This document shows positions 1 to 9,671 of a stretch of DNA of 64,000 nucleotides, piece by piece; the stretch's first letter is position 1; every line of letters starts with the position of its first letter. Made by a program: the position numbers and the translations under genes. The notes beneath the pieces are model-generated. The model was given only the letters and a program-made list of their open reading frames with translations. It was not told where the DNA came from and searched no databases. Origin of the DNA: Turnera subulata (Eukaryota > Streptophyta > Magnoliopsida > Malpighiales > Passifloraceae); NCBI GenBank assembly GCA_028386065.3, contig JAKUCV010001404.1:88095-152094 (forward strand), given 5' to 3'.

Positions 1-412
1 GGTGTGCACTGGAAGTAGAGATGGCACGGGAAAAAAAGAATGATTTTCACGGGTTACACAGGAAATGGCTCACGGGCACACAGGAGAAGGCGGCTGCGTG
101 ACTAAATCATGCAGCCGTGTCCCGTCCGGACAAAAAAATATCTATAATGCCCCTTTGACTTTATTTCTGGCCCTATAATTCGAGGTTAAACCTGACTTTT
201 CTCGAGATTTCTGGACTCGAAAAATTCCAACTTTGGTCCGTAAAATCCGCAGAAAAATCCCGAGCATGGGACAGAGCTCGGTTTCGGAATCCGATGCATA
301 ATTTACCCTGAAATAATTACCCAAGATTATTTTTATACGATAAATCTCTGTACAAAAGCATTTTTACAGTCCCGGTAAAATATAAATTTTTACCCGGGCT
401 GTTACACATATC
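1..412 (+). mobile_element. 3' end of a Ty3/gypsy-type LTR, cut by the window edge
   Basis: The stretch ends in cccgggctgttaca at about 399-412. Plant gypsy LTRs commonly end in ...GTTACA, and the T1 remnant further on ends in cggggcgttaca at 20711. No coding sequence is visible; the 60-codon minus-strand reading frame at 142-324 has no recognisable domain. The start lies outside the window, so the element cannot be typed. The family call is inference from the terminus and from base composition. Confidence 0.45.
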
Positions 413-427
413 ATCAACAACATCACT

Positions 428-595
428 ACTTTTTAGTTCAAGTGGTTAAATTTTACAAAAAAGAAGTTTGAAGTACCTCTATCCCACCTTTTTTAGTTTA
501 GGTAGTTAAATCTTTAGTTCAAGTGGTTAAATCTTATAAAAACAAAATTCAAGGTACTTCTTTCTCATTTTTTTAGTTCAGCTGCTTAAATTCAT
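428..595. repeat. Degenerate tandem repeat
   Basis: The phrase tttagttcaagtggttaaat recurs with small changes near 432, 491, 512 and 573. The sequence between copies (aagttYgaagtac-like) is also similar. This is a short diverged tandem array of two to three units of about 60-80 bp. No coding potential was seen. The rest of 596-959 is AT-rich sequence in which I recognise nothing. Confidence 0.55.
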
Positions 596-1012
596 TTGAC
601 CAAAATTCAGTTGGTCAAAAAGTAATGACATGATATAAATAAATTACATAAATTTTAACATTTTATGAAGGGAAATAATTTTAAACATTCCCTTATGCTC
701 GAATTAGTGGAATGATACTAACATTATTTCTATTATATTTTTTTTACATTTAATGAGGGAAGATTCGAATTCTTTCTATGGTGGGAAAAAGAAAATACAC
801 GTAGGAAAAGTAGCACATAATATTAATACACAATATTAATACTAATCTTTCAAATAGCTGACAGTTATAGAGTTCATTTCCAAAATAAATTGCGTAATAC
901 AATTGCATAATGGCGAATGAATTTGACTATAGTAAAGAGAGCCTACATAAATTTGTCGCTGTCATTACAGACCAACACGGAACCTTTTCAACATGCTTTG
1001 TCCTCACTCGTA

Positions 1013-1090
1013 TGTTTCCGAGTAAAACTTTTCAGGAGGTCACCCATCCCAGAATTGCTCCAAGTCAAGCACGTTTAGTTTTGGGGTTTT
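1013..1090 (-). repeat. 5S-rRNA-like block, copy 1 (in Cassandra-like LTR)
   Basis: Read on the minus strand this contains the 5S internal-promoter region: a C-box-like AGCGTGCTTGG relative (here degenerate) and GGATGGGTGACCTCCTG, the conserved 3' half of plant 5S rRNA. It has substitutions and lacks the 5' third of a real 5S gene, so it is not a functional 5S gene. It lies inside the LTR remnant. Confidence 0.75.
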
Positions 1091-1304
1091 TCTCGATTGT
1101 ACAGTCCCATACCTATACAACCTCGTAATCACTTCATTTGAGCTATTCTTAATTGTACAGTCCCATACCCGTATAATTATGAAATCGCCCTAACTCTGCA
1201 GCCCCAACACAATCTCAAGATCTCTCCTATTCTGGTGTAGATTCGGTACATTCATGTGCCTCTCCGTCTAGAAGACCACATTCATGTGCCCTTCCATCTA
1301 GAAT

Positions 1305-1386
1305 GTTTCCGGGTAAAACTTCCCAGGAGGTCACCCATCCCAGAATTGCTCCAAGTCAAGCATGTTTAACTTTGGAGTTTTTCTGG
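1305..1386 (-). repeat. 5S-rRNA-like block, copy 2 (in Cassandra-like LTR)
   Basis: This is the same 5S-derived segment as at 1013-1090 but closer to the 5S consensus: cttcccaggaggtcaccc and aactttggagttttt are retained. It is followed on the plus strand by a segment (about 1387-1450) absent from copy 1. It sits inside the more complete LTR copy. Confidence 0.75.
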
Positions 1387-1722
1387 AATAAGCACCGAAA
1401 GGGTAGGTGCACCTTGTTAATATAGTTAGTACCCATCAAACCGTTTAAGCTATTCTCGATTGTAAAGTCCCATACCTGTACAACCTTGAAATCACTTCAT
1501 TTGAGCTATTCTTAATTATACAGTCCCACACCCGCAAAATTACGAAATCGCCTCAACTGTGCAATCCCATCCCTACACAGTCTCACGATCTCTCCTATTC
1601 CGGTGTGGATTTGGTACATTCATGTGCCCCTCCGTCTAGAAGCCTGCTGGAAGCCGCTCCTTGCCTTTGCTCATTCCGGCATCTACGTACACTTCCCGAC
1701 CTCATAGACCCCGGGTGTCACA

Positions 1723-2240
1723 TCCAAACTCTTAGTTGTCGACAATAAAGAAAAATTTTCAAGGATTATGGCAAAATCAAGATAAATTTAAGTGTTTATT
1801 TTCCTTTACATTATTTTCTTTTAGGAAAATATATTAGAATGATATAAATATTTTTTATATAAATAAATTTTTTTAAAAAATTTTATAACTTATAAATTTT
1901 ATATAGAATTTTCTATAATATTTTCTTATATTGAATGAGAATTTATTACTTCTAAGATTATGTACCCAAATTACTTGATAAGAAGGAAGAGAAAATTCAT
2001 GAGTGTATCATAGAATATAGTTTTGATACTGAAAAATGTCAGCGATTGTTTTAAATTTGTGCCATCAATTACAATCGCTCATTGTCCAACTGACTATGAA
2101 ACATGAATTCAATATGAGTTATGATTTTAAAAAAATTTTTAAAAGAAATTATACATGAAAGTCCAACCAATTAATGGAGTAAACTTACGACAAATCAAGC
2201 CATAAAATAAACCATCATCACAAAATTGTCCAAAGAAAAC
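1723..2240. other. AT-rich intergenic sequence, nothing recognised
   Basis: No reading frame, RNA gene or repeat that I can identify. Long A/T runs at about 1850-1910. Confidence 0.4.
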
Positions 2241-2580
2241 CCAGTTACTTACTTGAATTTACCTCACCAAATCTCTTCTTCTGTATAAAATTACATGATC
2301 AACTATTGTAGCTACCTTTAAATTATTCTCATTTTCGAATTTCTAATTAAAAAAACCTTTATTCTGAAACACAAAAACTATTGGTATCATGTAAAGTTAT
2401 TGCTATGATGAATAATTTGATGGTAAGTTTTTGTAGGTGAAGACAAGCATGATACCAATAACCTTTGTGAATTTTGAGATTAAGCCACGTTGAGAATAAT
2501 TTTAAAGTAACTTTATCGGTTGATCATGTAATATTATCCGGAAGAAGAGATTAGATGAGGTGAATTTAACTAAGTAATTG
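2241..2580. mobile_element. Foldback MITE with long inverted arms
   Basis: The left arm (about 2242-2394) and right arm (about 2446-2580) are inverted copies. For example cttgaatttacctcacc at the left matches ggtgaatttaac at the right, attacatgatcaac matches gttgatcatgtaat, and attggtatcatg matches catgataccaat. The loop is about 50 bp. The element is about 340 bp and has no ORF, so it must be non-autonomous. Its right end coincides with the 3' end of LINE-1. The superfamily is not clear because the terminal bases and target duplication cannot be fixed. Confidence 0.7.
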
Positions 2581-2639
2581 CCTTTTCTTTTTCTTTTTTT
2601 TAAGGAAACGGCTGCGTATATTGATTAATTAGAAGAAAT

Positions 2640-3400
2640 TACATCAATATCAGCCCTTGTAATATCAAGGATGCTACTGGGAAAGTAAATAAACCAAGAC
2701 TGTTCCGACCTAAAAGAAAAGGCAAGTTGGCAGAGTTCATGAGCTGCCTTATTACAAGACTTTGGAACGTAACAAAAAAAACTGACTCTGACTGGCAAGT
2801 AATTTAATATCACTAATAATGCGACCTGAAGGGGAATTTTCCACAGAATGGCGGTTAAGGGCATTGATAACTACTTGGGCATCCATCTCCAAAAAGAGGT
2901 GTGCAATCTGTTTCTCAAGAGCAAGGCATATACCCATGCATGCAGCATAGGCCTCTCCCACCAAAACATCAAGTTTGGCTGGCATCCACTTGGTTCCCAT
3001 TGTGATAACCTCCCCAGAATGTGTGCGAAAGATAGCTCATAGCCCCGCTCTATTATCAGATATGGCAATCTGTTATTGAGTTTTTAGCAGTTCATCGGAG
3101 GTGGCTCCCAATGGCGACTGCCTGTGACGGTGGTTCGGGCTGTGTCGGAGTATTAGCTTGCCTATAACTCGATAGAAAGTTTACCGCTATAGACGGGATT
3201 TGCTCGGCATTGATGCAGGAGTTCTGGAAAACTAGTAAATTTCGGTATTTCCAGCATGACCAAGCAATCACTAAGACCTGCTCCATAATCTCCACCCCAT
3301 GGTTCGTCATAATTTCTTGCAGCCATTGAGATGGTGTGGTTGCTACGGAATAACATATCTGAAGCGACGCCGGAATCCTCTACCAAATACCAATGATCCA
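2640..3400 (-). pseudogene. LINE-1 RNase H domain (frameshifted)
   Basis: Minus-strand translation gives WKYRNLLVFQNS (about 3255), then VGEAYAACMGICLALE and LEMDAQVVINALN (3000-2752), then SCNKAAHELCQLAFSF in another frame (about 2700-2750). These match the plant LINE RNase H pattern (E after the first helix, D in EMD/ETD, and CNKAAHELA near the end). At least two frame changes break it. In a live element the domain would degrade RNA of the RNA:DNA hybrid. Confidence 0.7.
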
Positions 3401-3830
3401 TGACAGTCTTTTAACAAGTGTAGAATAGATTCAGGAGGACCACGACATCTTGGACATGAAGTATCAATATGGCTGATCCTAGAAACCACATTTATCCTAA
3501 CGGGCAATGTGTCAGTGCATCTGCCACCACGGTTTGTCGCACCCAGGGATTAAGGATCCCTCAATTGCCCGCAAGGGATGAAGCATCTTGAGACAAACCC
3601 CATATCCGAATTTCACAGTATACTCACCTGATGGGGGCATAATACTAGTAAGGACTATCAGGTAAATTTTGTGCACTAATAGGGATACTCTTAATGAGGG
3701 ATGCCTCCCTAGTTGAGAATAACGAATCCACCAAAGCATACTGCCATTCTCCTACATCCGGGTCAATCAGTTTGGCCACACAAGAGTTTGGATCAAGAGT
3801 GTGTGGAGGAGACCAAATCAAAGGGTGGCT

Positions 3831-4145
3831 CTAATCAGGAAGCCATTTGTCACCCCACACTCGAACGTGTTGGCCATTACTAATCATCCAATGGGTCCCC
3901 TGGTTTAGAATCTCCCATGCTTTGCATATGCTTCTCCAAGTATAACTTGGGTTGTAGCCGATAAGAGCTTCCATGAATAAAGTTCGGGGAAAATAGTGAG
4001 CCTTGAGTATACGAGCAATGAGACTGTTTTCATTAGTAATCAATCTCCACCCTTGCTTAGCTAAGAAAGCTAAGTTAAAGGCATCTATAGACCGAAATCC
4101 CATTCCTCCTGCCCTCTTCCGCCTACACAATTTATCCCAAGCCAT
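3831..4145 (-). pseudogene. LINE-1 post-RT conserved region
   Basis: A reading frame starting MAWDKLCRRKRAGGMGFRSI continues with FLAKQGWRL, ARILKAHYFP and VWGDKWLP. It corresponds to the segment between RT and RNase H in plant L1 ORF2 proteins (typical W..C.PK..GGLGFR, AKQ.WR, K.KYFP, GD.W). It ends at a stop at 3831, and the following zf-RVT-like part (about 3500-3740) is in another frame. Non-functional. Confidence 0.75.
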
Positions 4146-4322
4146 CCAATGGATCTTTCATTTACCATCTTTTTGGCCCCACCAAAATCGCCTAATAAGG
4201 ACTTCCATTTCATCACAAATTGATTGGGGTAATAGGAAACAACTCATAACATAGTTTGGTACTGCCTGGGCTACAGATTTAATGAATAACTCTCTCCCTG
4301 CTTCAGAGAGCTGTCGCTCCTT

Positions 4323-5635
4323 CTATTGTCCCATTTTCTTCATAAGTCTATCCCTCACAGTAGCAAAAATTAGCCTTTTGGACCTACCCAACATAGCTGG
4401 TAACCTCAGGTATTTATCAAAAGTGTCAACTACCTTTTTATCTAGATCCTCTTGGATCTGTGATACTAACTCATCAGGTACATTTCGGCTGAAGACCACT
4501 TCTGACCTGTCCAGGTTGATTCTTTGTCCTGAAGCTGCTTCGTATTGAGCAAGGATATTCCTTAGGATATGAGCCTCCGTGATGGAAGCTCTAGCAAATA
4601 GGACACTGTCATCCGCAAAGAATAAATGTGAGATAATTGGGGCTGATGGGCAAACTCGTATGCCATACAAACTACCTATCACTTGTGCGTGCCGGAGTAG
4701 AGCTGAGAAGCCCTTCGCACATAAAAGGAATAAGCGTGGTGAGAGAGGATCTCCCTGCCTAATACCTCTCGACGGAATAATAGTCTGTTGTGGGATCTGA
4801 TTAATGAGCAAAGAATATGAGACCGATCTCACGCAAGTCATAACAAGAGTGGTCCACTTAGGGCTGAAATCCATCTTAAGCATGATCATCTCCAAAAAAT
4901 CCCACTTTACCCTATCATACATTTTGCTCATATCCAGCTTCAGATCCATGAAGCCCCGCCTACCTGAGCAAGCCTTCTTTATATAATAGAATGTCTCGAA
5001 GGCATTAAGCGCATTATCAGTAATAAGGCGACCAGGGAAAAAGGCACTCTGCTCCTCGCCAATAATAGCAGGAAGAACTAACTTCAATCTATTAGCAATG
5101 CATTTTGTAATCAACTAAAAAATAACATTACATAGACTGATTGGTCGGAACTGACTGCATTCTTCCGGGTTCTTAATCTTTGGGATCAGAGTAATGAAGG
5201 TATGATTTAAGCTAAAAGGATCCCCCCCATTATTCAAGACTTCCAACATAGTCTTACACACATCATCTCCCACAAAACTCCAAAACTTATGGAAAAATAA
5301 TGGGAGCATGCCATCAGGGCCCGGAGCTTTCGAGGGATGCATTTGAGATAATGCAGTATAAACCTCAACCCGTGAGAAAGGTTGGTCAAGGATCTCTTCC
5401 ATAGAATGCGATAATCTTGGCTGAGTAAACTTTAGGACACTCTCTGCATTGGATGCACCATTAGAGGAAAAAAGATCAACAAAGAAAGAATTGAAGTCCT
5501 GAGCGATACCATTTTGTGAACGACCCATCCTCTTGAAGCATTCTTAATGCGCATAATGGAGTTTGATTTGCGCTTCTGGTTTGCTTTATGGAAGAAGAAT
5601 TGGGTGTTCTTATCGCCATCCTTTAACCATGTCAC
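4323..5635 (-). pseudogene. LINE-1 reverse transcriptase (interrupted)
   Basis: Three successive minus-strand frames make up the domain. 5635-5432 has WLKDGDKNTQFFF. 5528-5115 has SKAPGPDGM, FITLIPK and FRPISLCN. 5114-4323 has GRLITDNALNAFE, KLDMSKMYDRVKW, RGIRQGDPLSP, FADDSVLF and INLDRSEVVFS. The FADD catalytic motif is present. In the usual KLDMSKAYDR motif Ala is Met. A stop at 5115 and a frame change near 5430-5530 separate the parts, so no full-length enzyme can be made. Confidence 0.85.
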
Positions 5636-5881
5636 TCTTGACCTTTGAGCCCATAAGGTTTCCTCTTTATGAATTAGATCCTCTAGCTCCTTATTAAGGT
5701 TCTTGGACTACTCAATGACCTGTGCCGTTTGTACTTGTGAGTTCAGCGTTGCTAGCTTCTCCTGTTTAGCCTTAATGGAGGAAATAATATGGCCAAACTC
5801 AGCTTTGTTCCATCTCTATAGATTCTCTCCACATTTTTCCAGTTTCTGACGAGCATTTGTCACAGGGTTATCCGAAGATGC

Positions 5882-6698
5882 TTATTCCCAAGTATCCTTA
5901 ACAGTATTCACACACCCTTTATTAGTAAGCCAAACAGACTTAAAGCGAAATAATTTTTTACCTCGATGAAGGAAGGAGGGTGCTCGATCGAAAACCAATT
6001 TAAGAGGGGCATGATCTAACCCCTGCTGAGGTAAGTGTTTAACTAGTGCATTCGGGAAAAGTAGAGACCAAGCACTGTTGGCTACCATCCTATCAATCCG
6101 TTCCTCAATATGGACACCATTCACATGTCCATTCGCCCAAGTGAATTCACAACCAGTAAAGCCAAGATCAAACAAATTGGACGTGGACAGTGACTCATGG
6201 AATGCTTGCATGGCTGCAAAACTGCGAGGTCTACCTCCTCTTTTCTCTGCTTGGAACAATATCTCATTGAAGTCACCACCACATAACCAAGGATAAGAGT
6301 GGTCCTCACCCAGCTGATTCAACAGTTGCCATGTCCGCCATTTTTCAGTGGTTTGCGGCCAGCCATACATGCCAGAAAAATGCCAACTCCCCATGTCACC
6401 AATTCTGCTAACTAATACATCTATATGATGGAGACTCCAGGATCTAAGGGTGACATCCACTCCCTCCTTCCATAGAAGTGCTAGCCCACCATTGTGTTGC
6501 CTAGCAAAACCTTCACATTCCACAACCAGTAAAACTTCCCAAATTTTGACGCCTACGAACGCGTTCCATCTCAAAATTTTTTGGTCTAGTTTTTGAGAAA
6601 AAAACTAGAATAGGATTTTCAAGCATGATTTGCTTACATAGGGTCGAGAATGCTTGTGGATTCCCTAAACCACAACAGTTCCAACATAAGAGACTCAT
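5882..6698 (-). pseudogene. LINE-1 ORF2 start: AP-like endonuclease (frameshifted, one catalytic residue lost)
   Basis: ORF2 begins with MSLLCWNCCGLGNPQAF at 6698 and changes frame between about 6510 and 6575. The second frame has HNGGLALLWK, LCGGDFNEI, GFTGCEFTWAN, RIDRMVAN and LDHAPLKL. GDFN and the terminal DH are kept. The usual catalytic ETK reads FFSKTRP, so the expected Glu is Lys. A stop ends the frame at 5882. The domain nicks target DNA in live L1 elements, but this copy cannot. Confidence 0.8.
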
Positions 6699-6736
6699 TG
6701 GGTTCAGCGGGACTGCTCTGCAGCCTCCACCGTTAA

Positions 6737-8324
6737 TTAATGATCACCCTCCAGGGTGAGAGTAGAATTGCCCCTTCGTTTCTTACCAAACCCGTCCACC
6801 TTCATGCTATCTGACTCACTCCTTGCCGGATCAAGTTTCCATTTAGTCATCAGCTGCTCACTATTTACACTGCCCGCCTCTAAAGTATTGCCTCTAGCTA
6901 ACCTTTTCCACTTAGTTACTAATCTTGAACCCAATGAGGAGTGACTTTGTGGAATCTCACTCATATAAAGGCATGGTGACAAAGTAGGGATCGGGTTATG
7001 CTTGAGGTACTGTTAGCTTCGTCAATGTGTGAACCTTGGGTGCTATCACACTGCTTCACAAACCCAGGTGGGGCATCAAAGGTAAAAAATGTTGCATTAG
7101 CAGGATAATTAGTCTGACAAGCTGCTCTCCCCTGAGAAACCAATCCCGTAAATGAAGAAATCGGGCTCGTGATACAAAACTTCTCCAGTTGTTTAGCTAT
7201 CCCACTAGTTGGGGTGAGAGTAGCCAGAGAACCAGATGTGGGAGTAGGATCAGTCTCCAGCATATCTGAACTACCATAAGTAGCTGCAGTACTCGTAATA
7301 GGACCGGGTTGAACTGTCATAGACTCAATCTCCACAACTCCATTCTCCGCATCAGCAAATTCGCTACTAAACTCAGCCTCGTCATTAACACCTGAACCAC
7401 CGATAACACTGATACCTGTGCCCCCTCTGCCTTCTCCTTTGGCATCTGTCCCTGCTTGCCAAAGCCTTCGTCGTGGAAAGCTCCACCACAATGAGAGGGC
7501 TTGAATATGAGCTTGCGTCTAACTTTCTCATTGGTGTGCACTCCTCGAAAACTTGTGGTCCGACATAAAGGAGAAGCCCTAAGGTCCTCCCCATACTGAT
7601 ACAACTCAGGATTGAGGAGGTCATCATCAGCTACATGGGAGCAATCCTTGGCAATACGACCCATTCGACCACAATGGTAACATAAAAACGGTAACCTTTC
7701 GTACTTGTAATATACCCAGGCTTGCCGACCATCCTTCATCACTACTGTTGAACCACGCAACATGGGAGACCGGACATCCTTCACAACCCAAAATCTGATA
7801 AACTTGCCATACCCTAGTCCATGTTCATGATCCAGTTGAAGAAATGAGCCAATCTTATTCCCCAATTGTTCGAAAAATCGGTCCTTGCGATAGTTAAGAG
7901 GAACATCGTAAGCCCGAGCCCATATCGGTACATGAAATAACGAAAGTTCAGAAGATTGCTCCGAACCCTTAACCTCTTTTAACAGCACAACTTGATTATC
8001 AAAATACCAAAGCTCTTGCTCTAACCCCCGATCCTTATCTCGCCAAAGGTGAAACTGAAAGATGAAGAGGTTCTTGTCTAGTTGAGAGATCTCCACATCA
8101 TGGGTAGCCTTCCAAACTTGCCTCATCGTACGCATGAAATCTTGGACTTTAAAGGGTCTGTCCGTCCATAGCATACCAACAAGACATAGACTCAATTCAG
8201 TTGGCCCCGTCTTTACATCGTCCTCCTCAAAAACCAGTGCCTCGTGCTCCTCAGCCGAAGGAATAATACCCGTACGGCCATCCACTCCATCTGCAGATGG
8301 ATTGTGGTCCGTCATAGCAAACAA
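6737..8324 (-). pseudogene. LINE-1 ORF1: DUF4283 and zinc-knuckle protein (frameshifted)
   Basis: From MFAMTDHNPSADG at 8324 the first frame runs 335 codons. It contains the DUF4283-like region (LSLCLVGMLWTDRPF to FWVVKDVRSP) and a knuckle CYHCGRMGRIAKDC. The histidine of CX2CX4HX4C is Arg here. The frame is lost between about 7490 and 7450 and continues in the 7491-6961 frame, then 6982-6737 (ending STLTLEGDH). In plant L1 elements this protein binds RNA. ORF2 starts about 40 bp downstream. Confidence 0.8.
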
Positions 8325-8780
8325 ATCTCCGATATCAAAAGCACTAAAAGGGAGAAGAAACCCTAGATGGGAGATAAACCCTAGAAAGGAAAAAAAAAAC
8401 TCTCAGCCAAAGCGAGAGGGAACCGACTAAATCGAAGATGGGTAATCTACTTTGAAAGATATTATTTTCGTAATTTCCTTTTCTTTGGACGATGATAATT
8501 TATTTATTGCATAATTTGTTATAATTTGGTACTATATTATTTGGCTGGATTGTCATTTATAAATCTTCTTAAATATTTTTTTCACGACACTTTCTCTTTA
8601 CATGAAGAGATTCTTTTTGTAAAAGATGATAAGTGTTATCACTATATTTTATTTGAGGTAGGTATCTGATTAAATATATATAAAATATCAAGTATATTTA
8701 CAGATTGCTAATAATAACGGGCTTACTCAAATTTCAAAATGTTGTTATTTCTGAGGAGAGCACGTGCCTTTCCATCATCA

Positions 8781-9547
8781 TAATTAAGTAATTGTTTGCT
8801 CTACAAAAAAATAAATAAAAGTGAAACAACTAGAGCGTAGTTTCCCCATTTTTACAACAGTCAGTGTATGATGAGAACCAATTGATTAGGCTCTAACTAA
8901 TTGACACAATGATCAACGAATTGTGTGTTTTGCGGAGGAGAGTATGATATGAATCTGATTTAAAATTATTCCTAGGAAGAGCTTTAACAATTTCGCTCCT
9001 CACGTGTGAACAGGATTTGTTGGTAAAACTATTGGAAAAATGGATGGGCAGATGGTAAAAGAAAAAACAAAAGCATTTTTATAATTTGACATTTACTTGC
9101 TTATTTTTATAAATGTTTCTTGGAAGGTCAATACATACCGAGATGCAAATACAAATTACAATTTGATGAACGCCAGAGGCAACGCCGTCAAAATTCCTAC
9201 AATTAAACCACAATTGGAACTGTTTTTTAATCATTTGTTAACTTTGTTATTCCACTCCTAAATACCCATAAAAGGCTTTAAATTAAACCCCCAAGCCAAA
9301 ACTGCATTTTTTTTTTTTTAAAAAAAAGTTTTAACCAAGTGTTAGATAGAGCAGTGACATAATTCGACAATTCTGCCTGGCGAAGAATCATTAATTTTCT
9401 GCTATGTGGTGGAACAGCAGGAAAACACATGTTGCGAAGTTTAATTATTGGTTCTACTTCTACCCACCGTAATTCTCGCTATCTACAGAGGACTATTGCC
9501 ATGTAAATTATGAATCTTTTCATGGGCAGTTTTGGGTTCGAGTCTTC
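8781..9547 (+). other. PIN6 upstream region
   Basis: AT-rich sequence between LINE-1 and the PIN6 core promoter. No coding frame or RNA gene was seen. If LINE-1 really ends at 8780, its 5' end lies about 0.9 kb upstream of the PIN6 start codon. Confidence 0.4.
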
Positions 9548-9555
9548 TTTATAAA
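9548..9555 (+). promoter_or_regulatory. Putative TATA box of PIN6
   Basis: tttataaa lies about 117 bp upstream of the ATG at 9672, followed by a pyrimidine-rich stretch and a purine-rich leader (gagaaagagaggaga). The position suits a plant core promoter with a leader of roughly 80-90 nt. Support is position and motif only. Confidence 0.45.
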
Positions 9556-9671
9556 CCACCTAACTTTCTTTAAAGCTTTCTTTAAAACTCTATATCCGCA
9601 ATCAATCTGTGAGATATAGAGAAAGAGAGGAGAAATTAGCTAGGTAGAGAGGTAGGCAAAGAAGACAAAAG

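Larger units (their letters stand above)
960..1722 (-). mobile_element. Cassandra-like TRIM remnant (5S-rRNA-bearing LTRs)
   Basis: Two copies of one LTR-like sequence lie head to tail on the minus strand. Copy 2 (about 1304-1722) ends at 1722 in gggtgtcaca, so the minus-strand LTR begins TGTGACACCC. Copy 1 (about 1013-1290) lacks a block after the 5S-like part and lacks the distal end. Each copy has a block matching the antisense of plant 5S rRNA (caggaggtcacccatcc followed by caagtcaagc). LTRs that carry 5S-like sequence are the hallmark of Cassandra terminal-repeat retrotransposons in miniature. No protein is encoded. The left edge is uncertain. Confidence 0.75.
2581..8780 (-). mobile_element. 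LINE-1: decayed plant L1-like retrotransposon
   Basis: On the minus strand the order is ORF1 with DUF4283 region and zinc knuckle, AP-like endonuclease, reverse transcriptase, a conserved post-RT region and RNase H. This is the plant L1 layout. The 3' end is the T-rich tract at 2581-2602 (poly(A) on the minus strand). A possible 14-bp target duplication with one mismatch, taactaagtaattg (2567-2580) and taattaagtaattg (8781-8794), would place the 5' end at 8780. If that match is chance, the 5' end is near 8440, where leader-like sequence gives way to AT-rich DNA. Several frameshifts and stops make the element inactive. Confidence 0.85.

Noticed and set aside
1013..1386. 5S rRNA genes
   Set aside because: Only the 3' two-thirds of 5S is present, with substitutions, embedded in an LTR-like repeat that extends well beyond the 5S part.
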